Part shown: piece after piece, positions 17,604 to 26,280 of the stretch
How the letters are laid out: each line of letters opens with the position of its first letter
How positions within the stretch are numbered: position 1 is the stretch's first letter
Assembly: GCF_014145675.1 (NCBI RefSeq)
Contig: NZ_JACGZW010000005.1
Span: 124,001 to 188,000 of the forward strand
Length of the DNA stretch: 64,000 bases
DNA from: Amycolatopsis dendrobii
GTDB taxonomy: Bacteria > Actinomycetota > Actinomycetes > Mycobacteriales > Pseudonocardiaceae
Reading direction: 5' to 3'
The notes under the pieces: model-generated
Told to the model about the DNA's origin: nothing
The model's input: only the letters and a program-made list of their open reading frames with translations
The model's database searches: none
Position numbers and translations under genes: made by a program

Positions 17604-19634
17604 TCACACCAGGTCGCGCGGCACCCGGCGATGCCAGTTCCGCGACACCAGCCGCCGATCGCCCTCGTACCCGTCCAGTTGAGCGTCGATCACGAACTCC
17701 TCCGGAGTGCAGCTGACCCGCGTATACGTCTCCGTCCGCACCAGCCAGTCATCCCGCTGGAAGGTCACCGTCCACGAGGTCTCCGCCGCGGGAGAACAGA
17801 AATCGTCCGCGACCCACGTGTACCGCTCGTGCACGTCGCGGGTGATCTCCAGATCGATGTCGTCGTACCGGATCGTGCCGGAATTCTTCACCACGTCCAG
17901 CGCCGAGTGGTACTCGACCAGGTCCCGGGACACCGTCCACTTCTGCTCCGGCTGGCTCACCTGCGTGGCCGGCAGCGGCGGCGTCCCCTCCGGCTCGCCG
18001 AATTCGTCCGGGGCGACCTCGTCCGGCTCGCCGGTGGGCCGCACCGGCAGGGTCAGCGCGCTGGCACCGGTCCGCACGGCGAGCGTCACCGGTTTCGGCG
18101 GCGGCCACGCGAGCGGCCAGTACGAAGTGGACAGTGCCAGCCGGATCCGATGCCCGGCCGGAAACGCCTGCGCCACCCCGTTCAGCTCGACGTCCACAGT
18201 GCACTCTTCGCCCGGGGCAAGCGGTTTTGGTTCCTCATGACCGTCCCGGTGCGTGAGGTTCAGCAGGCCGTACGTCACCCGCGTCGCCCGGCCGTCCGGC
18301 GCGACATCCGACAGCCGCGCGGCCACCATCGCCACCGGCTGATCGGCCGAAACTCGCAACCGCACCCTCGGCGCACCAAGGATTTCGCACCGCTCGGTGA
18401 GCACGTCGGTGTCGAACACGAGCGACCCGCCGTCCTCCTCGCGCTGGTCATACGGCAGATCCGGCGGCGCGCTGTACGAAGCCCACTTCCCGGCGAACTG
18501 CCCGACCGACAACGGCGAAGCGACGCTCAACGGCTCCTCGGCCACCGACTCGCCAGGCCGGGCAAGCCGGTGCCGGGCAAGGACATGCTCCGTCGGCCGG
18601 ACGTGCGGCGAAGGCCATTGCGCCTCCCCGACCCAGCGGCCGGGACGGTCCTCATAGGACGTCGACGGCGGCACGCTCTCCTGCATCCACGTGCGCAGGA
18701 CCGGACCGTCCATGACGCCGTTGTCGACGTCCTTCAGCCAGTGATCCCACCAGCGCACGACCTCTTGCAGGTAGCCGATCGCGGGGCCGGGTTCGCCGAG
18801 GTGCGGGTACTTGTGCGACCACGGCCCGATCAGCCCGCGGCACGGCACGTCGAGATGCGCCAGCAGCCGGGTGACCGCGTTGGAGTACCCGTCGGCCCAG
18901 CCGCTGGACGCGAGCACCGGGCACTGCACCCCGGAATAGTCCTCGGAAACCGACGCGTGCCGCCAGTAGCTGTCGCGACGCTGATGCCGCAGCCACTGTT
19001 CGGCCCACAGACTGCAGTTTTCCAGCCGTTCCCGCCACATGTCGCGCCAGCGGTCCCCCACCAGCGCCGGATCGGGCGGCATCGTGGCTTCGCCGAACAT
19101 CGTTCCGGACTCGGCGATGTTGTCCGACAGCAGGCAGCCGCCCATGTAGTGCATGTCGTCGGCGAACCGGTCGTCGGTGAACGAGGAGATGACGATCGCG
19201 CCGAGGCTCGGCGGTTTCCGCGCCGCGACCTGCAGCGCGGCGAACCCGCCCCAGGAAATGCCCATCATGCCGGTGCGCCCGTCGCACCACGGCCGGTCGG
19301 CGAGCCAGGCCAGCACGTCCTCGGCGTCTTGCTGTTCCTGTTCCAGGTACTCGTCCGCGAGCACGCCTTCCGACTCCCCGGAGCCGCGCAGGTCGACGCG
19401 CACGCACGCGTAGCCGTGCCCGGCAAGATAGGGGTGGTGGATCGAGTCGCGGACAGAGGTCAGGTCTCGCTTGCGGTACGGGATGTACTCGACGATCCCC
19501 GGCACGGGCAGCGATTCCGATCCGGCGGGCCGCCAGATCCGCGCCGCCAGCCGGGTGCCGTCCGAAACCGGGATCCGGACGTCCTCGTCCTCCATGATCT
19601 CGTACGGCAACGAGGGAAGAGCGCGCGTGATCAT
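17604..19634 (-). CDS. CocE/NonD family hydrolase (X-Pro dipeptidyl peptidase-like)
   Basis: 676 aa. The alpha/beta-hydrolase domain has MGISWGGFAALQ with the nucleophile Ser, SSGWADGYSNA with the Asp, and GPWSHKYPHLGEP with the His. A C-terminal jelly-roll domain starts near residue 400 (SLVFDTDVLTERCEILG), as in cocaine esterase. It hydrolyses esters or amides; the substrate is unknown. No signal peptide is seen. The ATG at 19634 lies 9 bases from a SigB-type -10 and has no clear ribosome site. It ends 5 bases from the molybdenum enzyme, tail to tail. Confidence 0.9.
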   Translation of the reverse strand: MITRALPSLPYEIMEDEDVRIPVSDGTRLAARIWRPAGSESLPVPGIVEYIPYRKRDLTSVRDSIHHPYLAGHGYACVRVDLRGSGESEGVLADEYLEQEQQDAEDVLAWLADRPWCDGRTGMMGISWGGFAALQVAARKPPSLGAIVISSFTDDRFADDMHYMGGCLLSDNIAESGTMFGEATMPPDPALVGDRWRDMWRERLENCSLWAEQWLRHQRRDSYWRHASVSEDYSGVQCPVLASSGWADGYSNAVTRLLAHLDVPCRGLIGPWSHKYPHLGEPGPAIGYLQEVVRWWDHWLKDVDNGVMDGPVLRTWMQESVPPSTSYEDRPGRWVGEAQWPSPHVRPTEHVLARHRLARPGESVAEEPLSVASPLSVGQFAGKWASYSAPPDLPYDQREEDGGSLVFDTDVLTERCEILGAPRVRLRVSADQPVAMVAARLSDVAPDGRATRVTYGLLNLTHRDGHEEPKPLAPGEECTVDVELNGVAQAFPAGHRIRLALSTSYWPLAWPPPKPVTLAVRTGASALTLPVRPTGEPDEVAPDEFGEPEGTPPLPATQVSQPEQKWTVSRDLVEYHSALDVVKNSGTIRYDDIDLEITRDVHERYTWVADDFCSPAAETSWTVTFQRDDWLVRTETYTRVSCTPEEFVIDAQLDGYEGDRRLVSRNWHRRVPRDLV

Positions 19635-19643
19635 GCCTGCCGG

Positions 19644-19668
19644 GTACCCGGCGCCGCGCGAGCGAAAC
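19644..19668 (-). promoter_or_regulatory. SigB-type promoter for CocE hydrolase
   Basis: Minus strand: GTTTC, 14 bases, GGGTAC, ending 9 bases before the ATG. Confidence 0.6.
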
Positions 19669-19671
19669 GGT

Positions 19672-19697
19672 GTTGCCCGCGGCGGGAAACCGGGTAC
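19672..19697 (+). promoter_or_regulatory. SigB-type promoter for HSL-type esterase
   Basis: GTTGC, 15 bases, GGGTAC, 9 bases before the ATG at 19707. Divergent from the promoter at 19644. Confidence 0.55.
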
Positions 19698-19706
19698 CCG
19701 TTCCGC

Positions 19707-20597
19707 ATGATCAGCATGAAAGCCCAGCTGTATCAGGCGTATCTGCGCGCGACGCGGCAGAAGGCCTTTTACGACGACGCCCGCGTGCTGCACCAGCGCC
19801 TGCACCGCCACCAGCGGCCGTCGCAAGCCCGGCCGCCGCGGAAGCTGCGCAAGCACTTCGACCTCGAACACCGGGAGGTGCACGGGTTCGCGTGCTGGAC
19901 CGTGCGGCCGCGTGCGAAGGCCGGGCTGCACGTCTTTCACCTGCACGGCGGCGGCTACGTCGAGGAAATCGAATCACACCACTGGGAATTCGCCGCTGAC
20001 CTGGTGCGCCGGCTCGGCTGCACGGTCACGCTGCCGATCTATCCGCTCGTCCCGCGGCACAGCAACGTCGAGACGATCCCGATGGTGCAAGCCGCGTTCG
20101 AGCAGACGCTCGGTGCCGAGCCAGCGGAAAACACCGTCCTGTCCGGGGATTCGGCCGGTGCCGCGCTCGCGCTGTCGGTCGCGCAACGGCTCCGCGACGA
20201 GGGCCGGCCGCAGCCGAAACAGACGATCCTCGTCTCGCCGTGGCTGGACGTGACGCTGGAAGACCCGATTTCGGTCGTATTGGACGAACACGACCCCATG
20301 CTCGGCATCACCGGCCTGCGCGAGGCGGGCAAGATGTACGCCGAGGGCACCGACCCGCACGATCCGCAGATCAGCCCGCTCTACGCGGATCTCACCGGGC
20401 TCGGCCCGTTCAGCCTGTTCATCGGCACCCGCGACGTCCTTCTCCCGGACGCCCGCCGCTTCGCCTCCCGCGCGCAAGACGCCGGGATCGACGTCGACTA
20501 CGCCGAGTACCCCGGCATGTTCCACAACTGGCTCATGCAGCAGATCCCCGAAGGCCGCCAGGCGCGCAACCATCTCGAACGCATCCTCCGCCGGTAG
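19707..20597 (+). CDS. HSL-family alpha/beta hydrolase (carboxylesterase)
   Basis: 296 aa. HLHGGGYVEE near residue 75 is the oxyanion-hole HGGG of the hormone-sensitive lipase family, LSGDSAGAALAL near residue 150 carries the nucleophile, LPDARRF gives the Asp and GMFHNW the His. It hydrolyses short esters. ATG 19707 is used; ATG 19716 is an in-frame alternative three codons later. No signal peptide is seen. It is divergent from the CocE hydrolase, both behind SigB-type promoters. Confidence 0.88.
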   Translation: MISMKAQLYQAYLRATRQKAFYDDARVLHQRLHRHQRPSQARPPRKLRKHFDLEHREVHGFACWTVRPRAKAGLHVFHLHGGGYVEEIESHHWEFAADLVRRLGCTVTLPIYPLVPRHSNVETIPMVQAAFEQTLGAEPAENTVLSGDSAGAALALSVAQRLRDEGRPQPKQTILVSPWLDVTLEDPISVVLDEHDPMLGITGLREAGKMYAEGTDPHDPQISPLYADLTGLGPFSLFIGTRDVLLPDARRFASRAQDAGIDVDYAEYPGMFHNWLMQQIPEGRQARNHLERILRR

Positions 20598-20599
20598 CG

Positions 20600-20830
20600 T
20601 CATTCCGGCGGCAGCGGCACGCCGCGACGACTGGTCCGGTAGTCGTCGCGGCTTGCCACTGTCCCGTCCTCCGACCGGACAATGTGGACAGTCCGCCGAG
20701 CCTTCGCCATATGCCGCCCCGTTTTCACCGCTTCCGCACGGGACTTCGCCGTGTTCGCCGCCCGCTGATGCCCCACGATCCGGTTCTTCCACAGCTGGTT
20801 CTCATACAGCGTCTCGACGTCGCCGTCCAC
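20600..20830 (-). CDS. DUF2188 protein (paralogue 1)
   Basis: 76 aa. LWKNRIVGHQRAANTAKSRA, then EAVKTGRHMAKARRTVHIV and DGTVASRDDYR match the DUF2188 pattern, a small basic protein of unknown function common in actinobacteria. A paralogue lies at 47862-48089. The GTG start at 20830 is supported by AGGAGG. It is the third gene of the hemerythrin / ATP-grasp operon (15-base gap). Confidence 0.8.
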   Translation of the reverse strand: MDGDVETLYENQLWKNRIVGHQRAANTAKSRAEAVKTGRHMAKARRTVHIVRSEDGTVASRDDYRTSRRGVPLPPE

Positions 20831-20845
20831 CCTCTGTCCTCCTGT

Positions 20846-22117
20846 TCAGTCCTCGAATTCGAAACGCAGCCGCTCCTCGCACTTCGCGTACTTCGCTTCG
20901 AGTTCGTCCTCGGTGTCCGCCCCGATGATCAGTTCTGCCAGCTCGAACGAATAGCTGTCCTGCTCCGGAAGATCCGACAACCGCTGGCCCTCCCCCGGCG
21001 TGATCGAGATCGTCGTGCCGCCGAGTTCCCGGCACAACGCGGCGATCTCGGCCTCGCTCGGAATCCGGGTCACCACCGCGTCGCCGTCGAAGCGGCGCAG
21101 GTAGCAGCGGCCCGCGATGCGGTACGGGCCGCGGCCGCGCGGAAAGTGCGGTTCCTGGCCGAGCCCGAGCCGGACCATGATTTCGTGGTTGGCCACGCCG
21201 TCGACCAGCTCGAACAGCTCCGCGTGCGACTGCGAGTGCCGCGGGTTGATCTCCAGCAGGCACACCTGCCCGGACTGCCGGTCGCAGAAGAACTCGATGC
21301 TGAACGTGCCTTTCTCGAAGCCGACCTGGCGCATCACGCGCTCGGCGATGTCGGACATCCGGCGGACCGTCTCGTCCGGCAGCTGCGACGGGTACTGGTG
21401 GCGCAAAAACGAGGACCGGCCGGGGAAATCGACCGAATCCAGCGCGGCGTAGACGTGCACCTCGCCCTTCCGGACATACCCCTCGACCGCCGCCTGCACC
21501 CCGTGCAGTTCCGATTCGGCCAAACACGCGGCCCCGCCGACCTCGGCGATCTCGCGGGGCAGCTCGACCCGGCGCAGCACGTCCTCGAACGGATCGCCGA
21601 CCCGTCCGACGCCCTCCCGCAGTTCCCCGACGGCGTCGGCGAAGCCCTGCTTGTCCCGCACGTGAAACGCCAGTTCCGACGAGAATCCCTTGACCGGCTT
21701 CAGCCACATCGGGAAGTCCACTCCCGGCGGCGGCTGCGGGTCCCCGTCCAGGTCGACGATGCCGAACGGAGGCAGTTCGTCGATCACCTTCCGCTGTTCC
21801 AGCCTGCTCCAGTACTTGTGCTCGCATTTGAGCACCGCGGGGAGCGGCACGTGCGGAAGTCCGTGCTCCTCGCACAGCAGCGGGGCCATCGTGGCGGCCG
21901 GAAAGTCCCAGTAGGTCACGATCGCGGCGGGTTCGCCGTCGAAATCGTCCAGCTGCTGGCGGGCCTTCTTCATCAGGTCGGGGAAATCGATCTCGCCGTG
22001 CTGCAGCTCGTCCGGGCTGAGCAGCGGGCGGAACCGCAGCCCGGCCGCGGACGGGAGTCTTTTCAGGATGCGCTCGTTCTCCTCGTCAAGACCGAGCACG
22101 AACACCTCGTCATTCAT
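20846..22117 (-). CDS. ATP-grasp enzyme
   Basis: 423 aa. The pre-ATP-grasp part begins EVFVLGLDEENERIL. The ATP-binding part has PMWLKPVKGFSSELAFHV near residue 140 and the metal-binding end FSIEFFCDRQSGQVCLLEINPRHSQSH near residue 270. Such enzymes join a carboxylate to an amine or thiol using ATP. The substrate is unknown; neighbours give no pathway. The ATG at 22117 uses GGAAGAG, which is created by a 13-base tandem duplication at 22121-22146. Second gene of the operon. Confidence 0.88.
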   Translation of the reverse strand: MNDEVFVLGLDEENERILKRLPSAAGLRFRPLLSPDELQHGEIDFPDLMKKARQQLDDFDGEPAAIVTYWDFPAATMAPLLCEEHGLPHVPLPAVLKCEHKYWSRLEQRKVIDELPPFGIVDLDGDPQPPPGVDFPMWLKPVKGFSSELAFHVRDKQGFADAVGELREGVGRVGDPFEDVLRRVELPREIAEVGGAACLAESELHGVQAAVEGYVRKGEVHVYAALDSVDFPGRSSFLRHQYPSQLPDETVRRMSDIAERVMRQVGFEKGTFSIEFFCDRQSGQVCLLEINPRHSQSHAELFELVDGVANHEIMVRLGLGQEPHFPRGRGPYRIAGRCYLRRFDGDAVVTRIPSEAEIAALCRELGGTTISITPGEGQRLSDLPEQDSYSFELAELIIGADTEDELEAKYAKCEERLRFEFED

Positions 22118-22120
22118 CGT

Positions 22121-22146
22121 TCAGCTCTTCCGTTCAGCTCTTCCGT
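22121..22146. repeat. 13-base tandem duplication over a stop codon
   Basis: Two perfect copies of a 13-base unit (22121-22133 and 22134-22146) follow each other. The right copy holds the hemerythrin stop codon. The left copy repeats that stop and provides the ribosome site for the ATP-grasp gene. Confidence 0.85.
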
Positions 22147-22694
22147 CCGGTCAGCGCGTCGCGGATCTTGTCGACGAACGCCGCGCCCGGCGCGAGGATC
22201 AGATTCGCCGGCGGCTTGCTCGGCGCGTGCGGATGCGGCCTGGTCGGCGCGATCTTCTTCGCCGCCAGCACCCGTTCGCCCAGCTGGTCCAGCTCCTCGG
22301 CCGAACACGCCTCGCGCAGCCGCGGCAGCAGGTCGTTTTCCTCGTCCTTGATGTGGTGCCGGACGTCGGCGATGAGCTTGGCGAGCAACTGTTCGTATTC
22401 CGGTTCGCCCGGATTCTTGCGCTCGAGCTGCTTCATGAGCTTCTCGGCCTCGGCGTGCTCCTCGATCTCGTGGTCGGCGATCTGGTCGCCGTCGTCGAGG
22501 TGCTCGCGCGCGGCCGGGTACATGAGCTGCTCTTCAGCGACCGAATGCCGGACCAGCTCGGCGATCACGTGGTCGACCACGTCTTTCCGGTTCCCGGCCT
22601 CGGGTTCGCTCTCGAGTTCGGCGAACACCCGCTCGACGTCGCGGTGGTCGTCGGTGATCACGGTGATCAGGTCGGTCCTGGTGGGTGCGGCCAT
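22134..22694 (-). CDS. Hemerythrin HHE-domain protein
   Basis: 186 aa. The di-iron ligands are visible: DDHRDVERVF near residue 18, RHSVAEEQLMYP near residue 50, ADHEIEEHAEAEKLMKQL near residue 75 and HHIKDEENDLLP near residue 115. Such proteins bind oxygen or protect against reactive species. The C-terminal 45 residues are Pro- and Ala-rich. The ATG at 22694 has GGAGG 5 bases above it. First gene of an operon with the ATP-grasp and DUF2188 genes. Confidence 0.88.
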   Translation of the reverse strand: MAAPTRTDLITVITDDHRDVERVFAELESEPEAGNRKDVVDHVIAELVRHSVAEEQLMYPAAREHLDDGDQIADHEIEEHAEAEKLMKQLERKNPGEPEYEQLLAKLIADVRHHIKDEENDLLPRLREACSAEELDQLGERVLAAKKIAPTRPHPHAPSKPPANLILAPGAAFVDKIRDALTGRKS

Positions 22695-22725
22695 GCTGCC
22701 TCCTCGGGTGTCGGGAAACCTCCGG

Positions 22726-22750
22726 TTACCCGTTGTGCCGCACGGCAACC
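22726..22750 (-). promoter_or_regulatory. SigB-type promoter for hemerythrin operon
   Basis: Minus strand: GGTTG, 14 bases, GGGTAA, 31 bases above the ATG. Confidence 0.6.
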
Positions 22751-22801
22751 ACCCGAAGCGGAACTACCCGGCCGCCGCCGCGTGGTTCCGGTGAAGCACG
22801 G

Positions 22802-22835
22802 GAGGGGAACCCTGAGCTTCCTCAGGGTTCCCCTC
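22802..22835. repeat. Dispersed intergenic hairpin element, copy 3 (perfect)
   Basis: GAGGGGAACCCTGAG and its exact complement form a 15-base-pair stem with a 4-base CTTC loop, followed by ACC. It is the best copy of the family. It lies just past the last gene of the nicotinate cluster and could terminate it. Confidence 0.8.
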
Positions 22836-22896
22836 ACCAACCTTCGCCCCGCCCAGCGCGGCGAGCCACTGCGGCTGTCCTCGCGGTTCCGGCGGA

Positions 22897-23667
22897 TCAG
22901 GCAGCCTGCGCCGCCGGCACCTTCCCGCTCAGCAAATGCCCCGCCCCCGGCACCTCCGGTCGCACGCCGAGCTCGCTGAGAATCCGGAACGTCGTAGCCG
23001 TCGCCGCCGAAAGCACCGGGATCCCCACCGCGTCCTGGACCGGCTGAATGGACGGCAGCGACGGCATCTGCACGCACGCCGACAACACCAGCGCGTCCGC
23101 CCGCGACAAGTCCAGTTTCCGGTAGTGCGCAAGCAGATCCGCCGGGTCCAGCCGCGCCACCGCCAGGTTGTCCGGCACCTCCAGCGAGAGCGAATCGACC
23201 ACCTCGACGCCCGCGTCCTCCAGGTACTCGACGACTGCCTGGGTCAGCGGCTTCATGTACGGCGTCACGATCGCGACCCGCTTCGCCTCCAGCGCGGCGA
23301 TCCCGGACAACAGCGCGCCCGCCGACGAAACCACCGGCGCGTCCGAGCCCTCCGCGCGCAGCGCCGAGGTGATCGAATCCTCTGCGGTGCAGTGATAACC
23401 CGGCCCCTGCGCCATGATCGCGACCAGACACGCAGTCGCCACGACGCCCGGCCGCGCGTCGGCCAGTTCGGTCGCCGCGCGCTCAGCCTGGGCGTTCATC
23501 GCGCGCAACTGCTCCGGCGTCACGTGCTGCATCCGCGCGCGGGCGGAGTGGAAGACGAACCGGTCCTCCGGGTACCGCTCCTCGCGGGCGCGCAGCATCC
23601 GCGGCAGCTCGGTTTCCATGGTCAGGTTCGAACTCGGGACGATCATCCCGATGTGGTGGTCGGTCAT
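22897..23667 (-). CDS. nicE: Maleate cis-trans isomerase
   Basis: 256 aa, Asp/Glu racemase superfamily. IGMIVPSSNLTMETELP at the N-terminus is the maleate isomerase signature. The two catalytic cysteines are in VVATACLVAIMAQG (Cys80) and LSACVQMPSLPSI (near residue 198). It converts maleate to fumarate, the last step of the nicotinate pathway. The ATG at 23667 overlaps the dioxygenase stop by 4 bases. Confidence 0.9.
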   Translation of the reverse strand: MTDHHIGMIVPSSNLTMETELPRMLRAREERYPEDRFVFHSARARMQHVTPEQLRAMNAQAERAATELADARPGVVATACLVAIMAQGPGYHCTAEDSITSALRAEGSDAPVVSSAGALLSGIAALEAKRVAIVTPYMKPLTQAVVEYLEDAGVEVVDSLSLEVPDNLAVARLDPADLLAHYRKLDLSRADALVLSACVQMPSLPSIQPVQDAVGIPVLSAATATTFRILSELGVRPEVPGAGHLLSGKVPAAQAA

Positions 23668-24710
23668 CGCTTCGCCGCCGGGCGCATGTCCTGCACGGTC
23701 AGCTCGCCCGCGTCGACGATCAGCTCGTCGTCGAGGTACAGGCTGTTGCCGCGCATCGGGATGTCGAAGTGGCACGCCGTGTCGTTCGGGCCGCCGAGTT
23801 CGTTGTTCGGGCCGATCGAGAACATCACGTTGCCGTAGAAGCTGCGCAGTTCCATGCCCATGCCGCCGGGGAACTGGGTCAGGCCGTGCCAGTGCGCCCG
23901 CTCGTCGAGGCCCCAGCCGACGTGCGACATGCCGTAGCCGCGCGGGTCGTGGAAGGACTCGATGTAGCTGCGCAGCAGGTCGGCGTCGAGGCCGGACGAG
24001 CCCGCGCCGCCGCGGATGTCCTGGATGAAGCCCTTTTCGATGGTCAGCTCCACCGGAGTCTGCACGTAGGTGTTGAACGGCAGCAGCACGTCGCCGGGCG
24101 CGAGCACGATCTTGCCGTCCACGCCGTCGTCGGACCCGCCGGTGAACACGAACGCGGCGGGCCAGTGGTCCCAGCGGCCGGGCTGGTCGGTGTAGCCGTA
24201 CTCGCTCATCGTCGGGTACACGCCGAGCTGGTAGGTGACGTCCGTCCCGTGCGGACTGGTGATCCGCATGGTCTTGGCCTTGGCCAGCAGTTCCGCGCCG
24301 ATCTCGACGCGCTCGCGCAGTTCCTTCGTCGGCATCAGCCGGGCCAGCAGCTCGGGCGGCTCGACAGCGGTCAGGATCCGGGTGCCGGCCGCCTGGATCG
24401 CGAACTGCTCCGCGCTGAACAGCAGGAACGTGCAGTCAACGACCATGTCCGCGGCCTTCAGCGCCTCCACCGCGAGCGGCAGCTGGTCAAGACCGGATTG
24501 CCCGACCGCCCACGCGCCGGACGCGCTCGCCGGCGACGGCAGCCGCATGTGATAGGTCGCCGCGCCGAGTTGCTGGGCGGCCCAGAGGAAGGCGTCCGCG
24601 TACTCCGCGCGCTCGGCGCCTCGCGTCAGCACGACGACCGTCTCGCCCTCGTGCACGCCGGAAAAAGTCAGCTGGCGCAAGCAGATGTCGTTGAACAGGT
24701 TCTGGTCCAT
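23664..24710 (-). CDS. nicX: 2,5-dihydroxypyridine 5,6-dioxygenase
   Basis: 348 aa, M29-peptidase-like metal enzyme. It opens the ring of 2,5-dihydroxypyridine to N-formylmaleamate using Fe(II) and O2. The C-terminal metal region shows ESFHDPRGYGMSHVGWGLDERAHW and NDTACHFDIPMRGNSLYLDD, the usual His/Glu/Asp set. The assignment rests on the family pattern and on neighbours NicC, NicD and NicF. ATG 24710 has GGAGGTCGCC. It heads a two-gene transcript with its own operator-promoter at 24728-24747. Confidence 0.87.
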   Translation of the reverse strand: MDQNLFNDICLRQLTFSGVHEGETVVVLTRGAERAEYADAFLWAAQQLGAATYHMRLPSPASASGAWAVGQSGLDQLPLAVEALKAADMVVDCTFLLFSAEQFAIQAAGTRILTAVEPPELLARLMPTKELRERVEIGAELLAKAKTMRITSPHGTDVTYQLGVYPTMSEYGYTDQPGRWDHWPAAFVFTGGSDDGVDGKIVLAPGDVLLPFNTYVQTPVELTIEKGFIQDIRGGAGSSGLDADLLRSYIESFHDPRGYGMSHVGWGLDERAHWHGLTQFPGGMGMELRSFYGNVMFSIGPNNELGGPNDTACHFDIPMRGNSLYLDDELIVDAGELTVQDMRPAAKR

Positions 24711-24727
24711 GGCGACCTCCTTGATTG

Positions 24728-24747
24728 TCCGAATACGGATTATCCGA
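24728..24747. promoter_or_regulatory. Putative MarR-type operator upstream of nicX
   Basis: TCCGAATACGGATTATCCGA differs at one base of 20 from the site at 33476-33495. It contains the palindrome CGGATTATCCG (24736-24746). It lies 18-37 bases above the nicX start, where bound protein would block transcription. Confidence 0.65.
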
Positions 24748-24767
24748 GTACGAAAAACACGCCGGGG

Positions 24768-25610
24768 TCAGCGGGCGAGCACGTCTTTCAGCGCCGAGCG
24801 CAGCGCTTGCAGGGCGGGCTGCGGTTCGTCCCAGAAGATCATGTGCCCGGCGCCCGCCACGGCTGCCAGCGGATGTGCCGATTTCTCCAGCACCGCGACG
24901 TCCGCTGCGGTCACCACCGGGCTCTCCGCGCCGTACAGCAGCACGGCCGGCCCGGGCAGGTTTTCCCACAGCGGAAGGAATTCCTCGGATTCGAAGCCCG
25001 CGTGCGTGGCTGCGATCGCGGCACGAGAGCACGAAGCGAGCCAGCGAGCGCGAAGTTCCTGTTCCCGGCGCGGCCATCGCGGCCACGAGGCGGCGACCTC
25101 GTCCGCGTCGGTCCCTCGTTGCGCTTGGTCCAGTTGCGATTCGAAGACCGCCAGCGAGGTCGGGTACGGCCGTCCGGGGCCGCTCATCGGCGGGTCGGCG
25201 AGGACAGTGCCCGCGATCCCGCCGGACAGCGCGGCTTTGGCCGCGATCCGCGCCCCCATCGAGTGGCCGAACAGCAGCGGCTTCGCCAGCTGAAGCTGGT
25301 CGATGACGGCCTTGACGTCGGCAGCGTAAGCGTCGAGGTCGCAGCCGGGCCCGTCGTCGGACAGCCCGCGGCCGCGGATGTCGAGCACCAGCGGGCGGAC
25401 GAGGTCGGTCAGCTCGCGGGCGACGAAGTCCATGGTGATCGCCGGGCTGGTGATCCCGGGCAGGACCACGAGCGGGACGCCGTCGGCCGGGCCGTAGTCG
25501 AGGACGTGCAGCCGGACGGGACCGGACCGCACCCAGACGCTTTTCGCCGGGACGTCCGCCAGGTCGGCGAGCGCGGGCTGAGTCAGCACCCGGTCGGAAA
25601 CTGAAGACAT
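24768..25610 (-). CDS. nicD: N-formylmaleamate deformylase (alpha/beta hydrolase)
   Basis: 280 aa. LVVLPGITSPAITMDFVA carries the oxyanion region, LFGHSMGARIAAK the nucleophile, and GAGHMIFWDEP the His. It would remove formate from N-formylmaleamate to give maleamate. The family is broad, and the specific name rests on position between NicX and NicF. ATG 25610, 10 bases after the NicF gene. Confidence 0.85.
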   Translation of the reverse strand: MSSVSDRVLTQPALADLADVPAKSVWVRSGPVRLHVLDYGPADGVPLVVLPGITSPAITMDFVARELTDLVRPLVLDIRGRGLSDDGPGCDLDAYAADVKAVIDQLQLAKPLLFGHSMGARIAAKAALSGGIAGTVLADPPMSGPGRPYPTSLAVFESQLDQAQRGTDADEVAASWPRWPRREQELRARWLASCSRAAIAATHAGFESEEFLPLWENLPGPAVLLYGAESPVVTAADVAVLEKSAHPLAAVAGAGHMIFWDEPQPALQALRSALKDVLAR

Positions 25611-25620
25611 GCGGGAACTC

Positions 25621-26280
25621 CTAGCGGGCCTTGGCGAGCAGCTCGACGCCCTCGCTCAGGCCGATCACGTCGGCGTACTTGGCTTGCAGGTCGAAGAGAG
25701 CGGCGTCGTGCGGCCCCCTCGCGCGGTCGCCGCAAGCTTCGCGGACGACAAGCGTGTTGAAACCGGACTGGACCGCGTCGACGGCCGTGGCTCGGACGCA
25801 GCCCGAGGTCGTCGCGCCGCAGACCAGCACGGTGTCCGCGCCAAGTCCGGTGAGCAGCGCGGCGAGGCTTGTTCCGTGGAACGCGGACGCGCCCTTCTTG
25901 ACGATCAGGTGGTCGGCGTCGTGCCGTTCCAGCCGGGGATCGAGCGCGACCGCGGCGCTTCCGTCGCGCAGGCTGCGCATGCCGGGAGCCTTGCGCAGCC
26001 ACGCGATCGCGTCGCCGTCCGCCTCGGCAGGGGTGTAGCTGATCGCGGTGTAGACGACCGGGGCTCCGCTCTCATGGGCGGCCCGGACCAGCGCGCCGGC
26101 GGCTTCGACTTCGGCGGAAAGGTCCGCGCCGGAGGGGAATTCCGGCTCGGTGAAGCCGCGCGTAAGGTCGACCACGACCAGCACCGGCGCGGTTCCTCTC
26201 GGCACCGCGGCGCCGAACCCCGCGCGGGCGTAGGTCTGATCGGTCTCGGTTCCGTGCAGTCCGTTCTCAGGCGCGTTCAC
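25621..26280 (-). CDS. nicF: Maleamate amidohydrolase (isochorismatase family)
   Basis: 219 aa cysteine hydrolase. The triad is visible as VVVDLTRGFTEP (Asp), VKKGASAFHGT (Lys) and CGATTSGCVRATAVDA (Cys). It converts maleamate to maleate and ammonia. The GTG start at 26280 is favoured by AAGGAG 7 bases before it; the gene overlaps CoxG by 14 bases. Confidence 0.88.
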   Translation of the reverse strand: MNAPENGLHGTETDQTYARAGFGAAVPRGTAPVLVVVDLTRGFTEPEFPSGADLSAEVEAAGALVRAAHESGAPVVYTAISYTPAEADGDAIAWLRKAPGMRSLRDGSAAVALDPRLERHDADHLIVKKGASAFHGTSLAALLTGLGADTVLVCGATTSGCVRATAVDAVQSGFNTLVVREACGDRARGPHDAALFDLQAKYADVIGLSEGVELLAKAR

